Assembly: GCA_903853735.1 (NCBI GenBank)
Contig: CAINUH010000391.1
Coordinates: 1 to 5,158, forward strand
Reading direction: 5' to 3'
DNA length: 5,158 bases
Origin: an uncultured Desulfomonile sp.
GTDB taxonomy: Bacteria; Desulfobacterota; Desulfomonilia; Desulfomonilales; Desulfomonilaceae
In this document: one piece after another, positions 1 through 4,593 of the stretch
Layout of the letters: every line of letters begins with the position of its first letter
Position numbering within the stretch: the first letter of the stretch is position 1
The notes under the pieces: generated by a model
Seen by the model: only the letters and a program-made list of their open reading frames with translations
What the model was told of the DNA's origin: nothing
Database searches by the model: none
Translations under genes and position numbers: made by a program

Positions 1-73
1 CCACCAGGGTGAATCCTGCTGTACTTTGACCTACAACCTTAACAACACCCGACCATAAATTGAACTTTCTCAA
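1..73 (-). CDS. Type IV prepilin-like protein, N-terminal part only (runs off window)
   Basis: Only the first 24 codons are present. From a TTG start at 73-71 the reading frame gives a basic leader (Met-Arg-Lys-Phe...) that ends in Ser-Thr-Ala-Gly, followed by Phe-Thr-Leu-Val. G^FTLV is the prepilin peptidase (PilD/GspO) cleavage site, with Phe as the residue to be N-methylated. The TTG is supported by AGGAG at 85-81, seven bases upstream, and by the TTGA overlap with the stop codon of the preceding pseudopilin gene, which suggests translational coupling. No ATG or GTG lies in this frame between the start and the cleavage site. The leader of about 20 residues is longer than that of the upstream gene. 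By position and motif it is probably a minor pilin or pseudopilin (PilV, PilW or GspI/GspJ-like), but which one cannot be told from this fragment. Confidence 0.72.
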   Translation of the reverse strand, partial: MRKFNLWSGVVKVVGQSTAGFTLV

Positions 74-852
74 CGGACGGCTCCTGCTGGATTTATCTTT
101 ACAACTACAGGGGTAGCTCCTGACTTCTGGAGGCTGGTCAAAGAGACAGCGTAGGTTGTCTCCCTTGACGTGAGACCTTTATCAAACACAATTATCCATG
201 GCTGCGCTGGATTTGAAGATGGATCCGTATCAAATGTGAGATTGACCATATTCTGATTGTACTGAAAATCCATTAATGGCCCCGATTCGTAAGCTTTGGC
301 GTAATGCCCTCCTGGGATGGAGTCCATGGGTGTAATCTGTACGCAGTACTTCAGAAATGCAGCGGCTGTAAGATTCACGCTAGTTGTTGCAATAGCGGCA
401 TCGCCTGATTGTGGGCTCATGTCCATAAACACAAGGTTCAATGAACTATCACTTTTACCGGTAACTCGATACATGCCACCGTTGATGTAATAGGGAAAAG
501 GTAGAATAGTAGGACTTGAGGGGCAAAACCCGTTTAGGGTAACATAACTGCCGTTTGATACTCCCGTGAGGTTTTGGTTCGGAGCAGGTGTAAGAGTAAT
601 GTTATTATTTGCGTCTATGCTTATCTGATTGATAGAAATAGCAACTGGAGTGTTTCCCACCACCCCCCCCATGGATACCCGCCCGCTCATTGATCTTGCC
701 CGAGCTAAATTTACAGAGGACTTGAATTCAGAAAGGACATTCTGGAAGCGATACATCTCGACATTGGTAAAGTAATAGCGGGTTCCCAAAGTTGCTGCCA
801 AAGCAATGACAGCAACCACAACGATAAGTTCCGTGAGGGTAAATCCTCTCAT
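70..852 (-). CDS. GspH/FimT-like pseudopilin (type IV prepilin N-terminus)
   Basis: 260 residues from the ATG at 852. The N-terminus reads MRG^FTLTE followed by a hydrophobic helix (about residues 4-25), a class III signal with a very short leader: prepilin peptidase would cut after Gly3, and Glu8 is the conserved Glu at +5 of the mature protein. A helix continues to about residue 55 with LARARSMS, resembling the Leu-x-x-Ala-Arg-x-x-Ala pattern of GspH/FimT minor pseudopilins. The rest is Ser/Thr/Asn-rich and beta-like, with Cys in the central and later part (FCPSS, KYCVQ). It is longer than a typical FimT. The ATG at 852 is preferred over an upstream in-frame TTG at 909, because it has GAGGGG at 867-862 at nine-base spacing and because the TTG would add 19 polar residues before the leader. 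The product would be inserted in the inner membrane and assembled by a type IV pilus or type II secretion system. A second prepilin gene overlaps its 3' end. A run of eight G (coding strand) lies at 670-663. Confidence 0.88.
   Translation of the reverse strand: MRGFTLTELIVVVAVIALAATLGTRYYFTNVEMYRFQNVLSEFKSSVNLARARSMSGRVSMGGVVGNTPVAISINQISIDANNNITLTPAPNQNLTGVSNGSYVTLNGFCPSSPTILPFPYYINGGMYRVTGKSDSSLNLVFMDMSPQSGDAAIATTSVNLTAAAFLKYCVQITPMDSIPGGHYAKAYESGPLMDFQYNQNMVNLTFDTDPSSNPAQPWIIVFDKGLTSRETTYAVSLTSLQKSGATPVVVKINPAGAVR
81..85 (-). promoter_or_regulatory. Ribosome binding site of the second prepilin gene
   Basis: AGGAG on the minus strand lies inside the last codons of the upstream pseudopilin gene, seven bases before the TTG at 73-71. 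It decides the start of the overlapping downstream gene, which has no other usable start codon. Confidence 0.65.
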
Positions 853-891
853 GGACGAAAACCCCTCATCGAAGTATGGATCTCTGAATAC

Positions 892-920
892 AGAATAACC
901 GAACGGCAATATCTTTACAA
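892..920 (-). promoter_or_regulatory. Candidate sigma70-type promoter of the pseudopilin operon
   Basis: On the minus strand TTGTAA (920-915) and TATTCT (897-892) are separated by 17 bases, each matching the consensus at four of six positions. Transcription would start near 885, about 33 bases before the ATG at 852. The -35 box overlaps a palindrome at 916-931. Consensus match only; a sigma54 promoter elsewhere, as is common for pilin genes, is not excluded. Confidence 0.35.
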
Positions 921-931
921 GAACTCTTGTA
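916..931. repeat. Palindrome overlapping the candidate pilin promoter (operator-like)
   Basis: TACAAGA and TCTTGTA form perfect 7-bp arms around a central AC. The element covers the -35 box proposed for the pseudopilin operon. It could be the operator of a dimeric regulator or a small RNA hairpin. There is no T-run on either side that would make it a terminator. Confidence 0.45.
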
Positions 932-1001
932 TGTCCTCAAACTAATATTTCAAAGCCTGACCCCAGTCTCTTTCGAGGCCATACCGTGATCTTTATGGGG
1001 G

Positions 1002-1027
1002 GACAGGGGAACCATGGTTCGACTGTC
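1002..1027. repeat. 26-bp interrupted palindrome with a perfect GAACCATGGTTC core
   Basis: The core GAACCATGGTTC (1009-1020) is a perfect 12-bp palindrome. It is flanked at symmetric distance by GACAG (1002-1006) and CTGTC (1023-1027), with two unpaired positions on each side. The size and symmetry fit the binding site of a dimeric regulator between divergent genes, or a remnant of a mobile hairpin element. Confidence 0.5.
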
Positions 1028-1093
1028 ACAGACTCAAAGATCCTCGAAAAGGAAGGACCGCGGCATAAATTCCGGTTACCAGGTTGTCTCAAA

Positions 1094-1109
1094 GCTGGAT
1101 TTTTCCAGC
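1094..1109 (+). other. Perfect hairpin in the probable leader of the selenoprotein gene
   Basis: GCTGGA and TCCAGC form a 6-bp stem around a TTTT loop, about 70 bases upstream of the ATG. No T-run follows it, so it is not an evident terminator. Role unknown. Confidence 0.35.
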
Positions 1110-1138
1110 AAGATAGCTTACGACTTTCTTATCTGTCC

Positions 1139-1166
1139 GGAGAAGCATAAGAGGAGAAGCATAAGA
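1139..1166 (+). repeat. 14-bp perfect tandem direct repeat
   Basis: GGAGAAGCATAAGA occurs twice back to back (1139-1152 and 1153-1166). The second copy runs straight into the purine-rich ribosome binding site AAGGAAAGG of the gene starting at 1178. Each copy begins with an SD-like GGAG. It looks like a recent local duplication in the 5' leader. Confidence 0.8.
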
Positions 1167-1177
1167 AAGGAAAGGCC

Positions 1178-1831
1178 ATGAGCTTGACTGACAAGCTGAC
1201 GAAGCAGCGGGAAGTTTCCCGTAAATTTATTCCACCCGAAAAGTTGGAGGTCATGGACCATGCTACTGAGGATCTGGTACGGTCCGGCATTACCGACTCG
1301 TGTCTAAAAGAAGGAGATACAGCTCCCAACTTTACTCTTCCGAACGCCGTAGGCAAGCCCGTATCTTTGGAAGAAATTTTGAAGAAGGGACCAGTGGTGC
1401 TATCCTTCTATCGAGGGGGTTGGTGACCGTATTGCAATATTGAGTTGCGGTCTTTGCAGCTCGAAATAGGCCGTATTACGGAACTCGGGGCATCCCTCGT
1501 GGCAGTCTCTCCTGAAACTCCCGATAACACGTTATCCACCGTGGAAAAGAACAGTCTGATCTTTGAAGTACTCAGCGATAGGGGAAACCGGCTTGCACGT
1601 CAGTTCGGAATAGTGTTCCAGCTCCCTTTGGAGTTGAGGACAATCTACGCCGGGTTTGGCAAGGATATCTCCAAGATCAATGGAGATGAGACATTTGAGC
1701 TGCCCATTACCGCTACCTACGTCATAGGAATAGACCGAAAGATCCGTGAGGCTTTCGTAGAACCGGATTACACCAAGCGGCTCGATCCAAAGCACATTAT
1801 TGATGTGTTGAAAAAAATGGTCCTAATCTGA
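1178..1831 (+). CDS. Peroxiredoxin-like (AhpC/TSA, thioredoxin fold) selenoprotein with UXXC active site
   Basis: Read as one 217-residue protein with TGA at 1424-1426 decoded as selenocysteine, residue 83. Start ATG with AGGAAAGG a few bases upstream. About 45 N-terminal helical residues precede the redox domain: GDTAPNFTLPNAVGKPVSLEE (the peroxiredoxin entry strand), then PVVLSFYRGGW, Sec83, Pro-Tyr-Cys86-Asn-Ile-Glu-Leu-Arg. Cys-only relatives carry FYRGGWCPYCNxELR here, so the TGA falls exactly on the first active-site Cys. Downstream are the usual LVAVSPETPD, VLSD(R)GN, and ITATYVIGIDRKI followed by DYTKRLDP, the C-terminal pattern of the PRX-like group of AhpC/TSA proteins. The real stop is TGA at 1829-1831, so UGA has both meanings in this gene. 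No secretion signal, so probably cytoplasmic. Expected to act as a thiol- or selenol-dependent peroxidase or oxidoreductase, with Sec83 attacking substrate and Cys86 resolving as a selenenylsulfide; the exact substrate is unknown. A frameshift or decayed gene is unlikely, since both halves are in the same frame and a SECIS-like hairpin is present. Confidence 0.9.
1424..1470 (+). promoter_or_regulatory. UGA(Sec) codon and bacterial SECIS-like hairpin
   Basis: GAGTTGC (1442-1448) pairs with GCAGCTC (1456-1462) as a 7-bp stem with one G-U, closing the 7-base loop GGTCTTT (1449-1455). The loop begins with GG and contains GGUCU, the same loop sequence as in the E. coli fdhF SECIS that SelB binds. 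The loop starts 22 bases after the UGA, within the usual bacterial range of about 16-37. A lower helix is possible: CC (1427-1428) plus TATT (1430-1433) with AATAGG (1465-1470), with a bulged G and an internal loop. The hairpin is part of the coding sequence. Pairing was done by eye, not by folding software. Confidence 0.82.
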
Positions 1832-1837
1832 GACCCG

Positions 1838-1919
1838 TGACATTGCTTCGTCGCCCTCGGTTCCTCGTAATGACAATAGCCCCCAACAATGTCATTGCGA
1901 GCGAAGCGGAGCAATCTCG
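1838..1919. repeat. Interspersed repeat, inverted pair (TGTCATTGCGAG...AGCAATCTCG family)
   Basis: The right arm, 1890-1919, reads TGTCATTGCGAG, eight variable bases, AGCAATCTCG. The left arm, 1838-1875, is an inverted and longer relative: its reverse complement reads TGTCATTACGAG, 16 bases, AGCAATGTCA. CTCGTAATGACA (1864-1875) pairs with TGTCATTGCGAG (1890-1901) across a 14-base spacer, so transcripts can fold into a long imperfect hairpin. It begins a few bases after the selenoprotein stop codon. A single arm of the same family occurs at 2751-2780. Such CATTGCGAG repeats are common between genes in several proteobacteria; from memory, not searched. No adjacent transposase. Confidence 0.8.
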
Positions 1920-1945
1920 TCAGAAACTCTGGCAGTGGTTATAAT
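1917..1945 (+). promoter_or_regulatory. Candidate sigma70-type promoter of the TPR gene
   Basis: A perfect TATAAT at 1940-1945 lies 17 bases after TCGTCA (1917-1922), which matches TTGACA at four of six positions. Transcription would start near 1952 and leave a leader of about 165 bases before the ATG at 2118. The -35 box overlaps the end of the repeat element. The remaining leader to 2117 has no credible ORF. Confidence 0.4.
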
Positions 1946-2117
1946 AGCCAAATGTTATTAGACTGGACGGCCAGCCGGTCCGAGATTCCATTTTCAAAGG
2001 GTGGAAATGAAGTGGAAACCATTTTGACCTGGGTTTAAGATGGGGGCACGAGAAAGTGGTAAGTCATGGCTAGCCTGATGTAAAATACACTCGTTTTTCG
2101 GTACTGGAGTCAACTCT

Positions 2118-2726
2118 ATGAAAAAAAAACGATGGATACTATTATGGCCTGCAATTTTTGGTGCCGGTTTTCTTGCCGGGGTTGTTTTCTCTGCCTGGAA
2201 GCTGGACGGACGCCCTGGAACTGAAGCAGTGTCTCAGTCTGGAGATCAGGAACAGAACCAGCAGGCTCAAGTCCAAAGTCGAATTAAAGGCATCGAGCGA
2301 ATGCTGGACGGACGCCCCGGAAATTTGGAAGCCTTCGTACAACTGGGGAATGATTACTTTGATATTGGGAACTTTGAAAAAGCTGTAGAAAACTATCAGA
2401 AGGCTTTGTCGATCGATCCCCGAAATCCGGATGTGATTACGGACATGGCCGTAGGATACCGGAGGCTGGGCAACCCCCAGGAAGCCGTAAACGCTTTTCG
2501 CAGAGCCCTTGAGATTGATTCGGATCATTCGATTGCCCTGTTCAACCTGGGGTTAGTACTTCGTGATGACCTGAAGGACTATTCAGGTGCAATCGCTGCC
2601 TGGGAGAGATTCCTGCAGAAAGCGGGAGATTCACCTCATGCGGTAATGGTTCGGCCCTGGGTAAAAAACCTGCGAGACACGGCAGTGCCTGAATCAGTGA
2701 ACGGCGAAAAGGGTGAGAGTAAGTAA
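2118..2726 (+). CDS. Membrane-anchored tetratricopeptide repeat protein
   Basis: 202 residues. ATG is preceded by GGAG at 2106-2109, eight bases away. The N-terminus (MKKKRW, then a hydrophobic stretch at about residues 7-27) is a signal anchor or uncleaved signal, placing the rest outside the inner membrane. A Gln/Glu-rich linker (about 36-55) leads to three TPR units at about 69-102, 103-136 and 137-171, with the family pattern visible: LGNDYFDIGNFEKAVENYQK-type helices, ALSIDPRN and ALEIDSDH turns, then a slightly longer third unit (LRDDLKDYSGAIAAWERFL). The tail is short and charged. TPRs bind protein partners; the anchor-plus-three-TPR layout recalls assembly factors such as NrfG or the C-terminal part of CcmI in cytochrome c maturation, but nothing in the neighbourhood confirms this. 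The gene probably has its own promoter (1917-1945) and terminator (2765-2791). Nine A residues follow the ATG at once (2121-2129), a possible slippage site. Residues 29-34 and 63-68 repeat as LDGRPG-type motifs. Confidence 0.88.
   Translation: MKKKRWILLWPAIFGAGFLAGVVFSAWKLDGRPGTEAVSQSGDQEQNQQAQVQSRIKGIERMLDGRPGNLEAFVQLGNDYFDIGNFEKAVENYQKALSIDPRNPDVITDMAVGYRRLGNPQEAVNAFRRALEIDSDHSIALFNLGLVLRDDLKDYSGAIAAWERFLQKAGDSPHAVMVRPWVKNLRDTAVPESVNGEKGESK
2201..2322 (+). repeat. Pair of 20-bp direct repeats inside the TPR gene
   Basis: GCTGGACGGACGCCCTGGAA at 2201-2220 recurs at 2303-2322 with one change (CCC-C-GG). The copies are 102 bases apart, in frame, and both encode LDGRPG. 102 bases is 34 codons, the length of one TPR unit, so the pair may mark an old or partial unit duplication whose middle has become the Gln-rich linker. 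Confidence 0.7.
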
Positions 2727-2750
2727 GATCAGAACTGCTGCCAAGAGTGG

Positions 2751-2780
2751 TGTCATTGCGAGGGTCGACGAGCAATCTCG
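2751..2780 (+). repeat. Single copy of the TGTCATTGCGAG...AGCAATCTCG repeat
   Basis: TGTCATTGCGAG, eight variable bases (GGTCGACG), AGCAATCTCG: 30 bases, the same length and ends as the arm at 1890-1919. It lies 25 bases after the TPR stop codon, between two convergent genes, and its 3' half contributes the stem of the terminator called at 2765-2791. Confidence 0.75.
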
Positions 2781-2791
2781 CCGGATTTTTT
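2765..2791 (+). terminator. Probable intrinsic terminator of the TPR gene, built in the repeat
   Basis: CGAG (2769-2772) and CTCG (2777-2780) close a CAAT tetraloop. Below one A/C mismatch, TCG (2765-2767) pairs with CGG (2782-2784), including one T-G pair. One base later come six T (2786-2791). The stem is short and imperfect, so strength is uncertain. No equivalent with a T-run was found for the radical SAM gene on the other strand. Confidence 0.5.
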
Positions 2792-2838
2792 GACAATGCC
2801 TGTCACAGGTGGCATTTGCAATGCAAGGCACAAGTTGT

Positions 2839-4506
2839 TCACACTGACAACGCCTTTTCATAAACAGACCGAAGAGTTTTTCTGCTGATACCGTGATCTG
2901 TAACTTCCCATGGGAATATCTCATCGATGGACCGTTCTCGATGTACATAAAAAGCCAACTTGTGGGACAATTTCTTCAAAACGGCCCCCCATTGGCCTCC
3001 TTGTAATGCAATTCCCAGCACAGTCGCACAGATGGTTCGATCTCCTCTGGAGAGCAGGCCCTGAAGCAAAGACTCTCTAACGGATTCGGCTCGGACGTTC
3101 ACGTTTGGCATGTTTCGGAGGCCATTGAGAACCATCTTCAGTCGATGATCGATTGTCTTGAAAGAATCCATGGATGCCCACTGGAAAGGTGTCCACGGTT
3201 TAGGTACAAAGGGGTTAAGCTGAACACTTATTTTTCCTATATTCTTCCGGCTGCGAGATGCATTCAAGAAAACTTTGCGGCAATCTGTTATGAAATCAAC
3301 AATTGATTGAACATCATCGTCTGTCTCGGTCGGCAATCCTATCATGAAATAGAAACGGATGTTGCGAATCCCCGCAGCAATCAGGTTTTCAATAATTTCG
3401 TGAAACCGGTCGGACGAGATTTTTTTCCCAATAACCCTTTTCATACGAGTTGAGGCTACCTCCGGCGCTAACGTCGCTGTCTTCTGGCCGGTCTTGGCAA
3501 TGAGCCTGATTATCTCAGGAGTGAGGCCTTCCGGTCTGATGGAGGACAGGGAAAATCTGCCTCCACTATCGATTATGTGAGCCAATATTTTTTCGAGATC
3601 AGGGTGGCCCGCCAAGTCCGATCCGACTATACCGACAGTTTTTCCTTGCGAACACGCCGGTTCGACTGTCTCACGCAGTCTTGTCAGTGACGCGTATCTT
3701 ACGGGAAAATGAATCCAGCCGGCCGCACAGAATCGGCAGCCACGTCCGCAGCCCCGGTTAACCTCTACGAGCAGCGAATCGCCGAATTCCGCTTCCCTGG
3801 AGAACAAGACCGAAACTGGAACAGGCCCTTGTTCATCAAGCCGTTTTACAGCTTGAATACGAGATGGAAAACCGGGTTTAGGGCGTATTTCACTTATTAT
3901 ACCGTCTTCCCGGAAGCTGAACGTGTAAGCTGATGGTACATAGACACCCGGAACGTTTTGGAATGCTTCCAGAAGGTCAATTCTGCTCACACGGGTGCGA
4001 GAAGAGACCAGCAAGACTTCGCCCAGGACAGTGAAAAATTCAGCCGATTGAGCTTCATCTCCAAGCTCGCCTATAAATACTAAATCCAAGAAAGGAGCGA
4101 GAGGTTCAGGATTCATAGACACAGAGATGCCGCCGGCAATCACTATTGGATCCTTTGCCTGCCTGTCCTTATGTAAAGGAGGAATGCCGCTGGATATAAG
4201 CGCTGCCGCAACTCTGATCAAGTCGTTCTCAAAAGGAATGCTAAAGGCAATTAAAGCAAAATCCGAAAGAGGCCGTCGTGATTCTTCCGACAACAGTCTG
4301 CTACTGGTGCTTTCTCTTTGAGAAGACACATCAGGAATGAAAAAACGTTCAGCCAAGAAACGTGAGTGGGAATTAAAAGAATGATACAGGAACTGAAATC
4401 CAAGGTTACCCATGCCCAACCGGTACGAGTTCGGGTAAACCAGGGCAACCGGTATTGCCGATCCCCAAGCCTTCTTGACCGCGCCCGTTTCACCCGGCCT
4501 GGTCAT
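2839..4506 (-). CDS. B12-binding-type radical SAM protein, uncharacterised
   Basis: 555 residues from the ATG at 4506. The N-terminal part (about 15-165) has the look of a cobalamin-binding-like domain: VALVYPNSYRLGMGNLG, then VIAGGISVSMNPEPLAPFLDLVFIGELGDE. The radical SAM core follows with CGRGCRFC (Cys253, Cys257, Cys260, CX3CX2C) that would hold the 4Fe-4S cluster for cleaving S-adenosylmethionine. MIGLPTETDDD (388-397) and NPFVPKPWTPFQW (431-443) are typical of this superfamily branch. The C-terminus has SRGDR and FPWEVTDHGIS, resembling TIGR03960-type proteins (recalled, not searched). The DxHxxG signature of canonical B12 domains is not seen, so cobalamin binding is not certain. Substrate unknown. 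It lies 87 bases downstream of ftsZ on the same strand and is probably cotranscribed. No good ribosome binding site precedes the ATG, and the frame stays open back to the ftsZ stop codon without another ATG, GTG or TTG, so a non-standard upstream start is possible. Confidence 0.85.
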   Translation of the reverse strand: MTRPGETGAVKKAWGSAIPVALVYPNSYRLGMGNLGFQFLYHSFNSHSRFLAERFFIPDVSSQRESTSSRLLSEESRRPLSDFALIAFSIPFENDLIRVAAALISSGIPPLHKDRQAKDPIVIAGGISVSMNPEPLAPFLDLVFIGELGDEAQSAEFFTVLGEVLLVSSRTRVSRIDLLEAFQNVPGVYVPSAYTFSFREDGIISEIRPKPGFPSRIQAVKRLDEQGPVPVSVLFSREAEFGDSLLVEVNRGCGRGCRFCAAGWIHFPVRYASLTRLRETVEPACSQGKTVGIVGSDLAGHPDLEKILAHIIDSGGRFSLSSIRPEGLTPEIIRLIAKTGQKTATLAPEVASTRMKRVIGKKISSDRFHEIIENLIAAGIRNIRFYFMIGLPTETDDDVQSIVDFITDCRKVFLNASRSRKNIGKISVQLNPFVPKPWTPFQWASMDSFKTIDHRLKMVLNGLRNMPNVNVRAESVRESLLQGLLSRGDRTICATVLGIALQGGQWGAVLKKLSHKLAFYVHRERSIDEIFPWEVTDHGISRKTLRSVYEKALSV

Positions 4507-4531
4507 GGAGCACAGTTCTTGCTGAAGACGT

Positions 4532-4568
4532 TCCAGGAGAAATCCTCTGTTACAGAGACCCTCCTGGA
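4532..4568 (-). promoter_or_regulatory. Intercistronic hairpin covering an AGGAGG sequence between ftsZ and the radical SAM gene
   Basis: TCCAGGAG (4568-4561 in mRNA sense) pairs perfectly with CTCCTGGA (4539-4532). A second stem, CTCTG with CAGAG around TAA (4557-4545), fits inside. The outer stem contains most of AGGAGG (4565-4560), the only strong SD-like sequence in the gap. No U-run follows, so it is not an intrinsic terminator. It could tune translation of the radical SAM gene or serve as a processing or stability element. Found by eye. Confidence 0.45.
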
Positions 4569-4593
4569 TGTCTTCAATGATTGCGGCGGATTC

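Larger units (their letters stand above)
853..1177. other. Divergent intergenic region between the pseudopilin operon and the selenoprotein gene
   Basis: 325 bases with no credible ORF. It holds, from left to right: the pseudopilin RBS and candidate promoter, the palindrome at 916-931, a stretch with CCTGACCCC at 956-964, a second palindrome centred at 1014/1015, a perfect hairpin at 1094-1109, and a 14-bp tandem repeat at 1139-1166 just before the selenoprotein ribosome binding site. I could not find a convincing -35/-10 pair for the selenoprotein gene. Confidence 0.6.

Noticed and set aside
853..909. Upstream TTG start at 909 for the pseudopilin
   Set aside because: It would add 19 polar residues before a normal short MRG leader. 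The ATG at 852 has its own SD, and the candidate promoter start near 885 would leave the TTG untranscribed.
1129..1356. Minus-strand ORF opposite the selenoprotein start
   Set aside because: Shadow of the selenoprotein coding frame, no family features.
1178..1426. Reading this as a truncated 82-residue protein or a pseudogene split from 1445-1831
   Set aside because: The two parts are in the same frame, the TGA falls exactly on an active-site Cys position, and a SECIS-like hairpin follows at the right distance.
1964..1982. GC-rich imperfect hairpin around GGACGGCCAGCCGGTCC in the TPR leader
   Set aside because: Needs a bulge and a very small loop, and no T-run follows, so neither a terminator nor a clear operator can be supported.
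1838..2780. CRISPR array or insertion sequence
   Set aside because: The repeats are not regularly spaced, there are no spacers of uniform size, and no transposase or cas gene is present.
2694..2948. Minus-strand ORFs of about 84 residues around 2542-2948
   Set aside because: They overlap the TPR gene, the repeat and the end of the radical SAM gene in other frames and show no recognisable motif.
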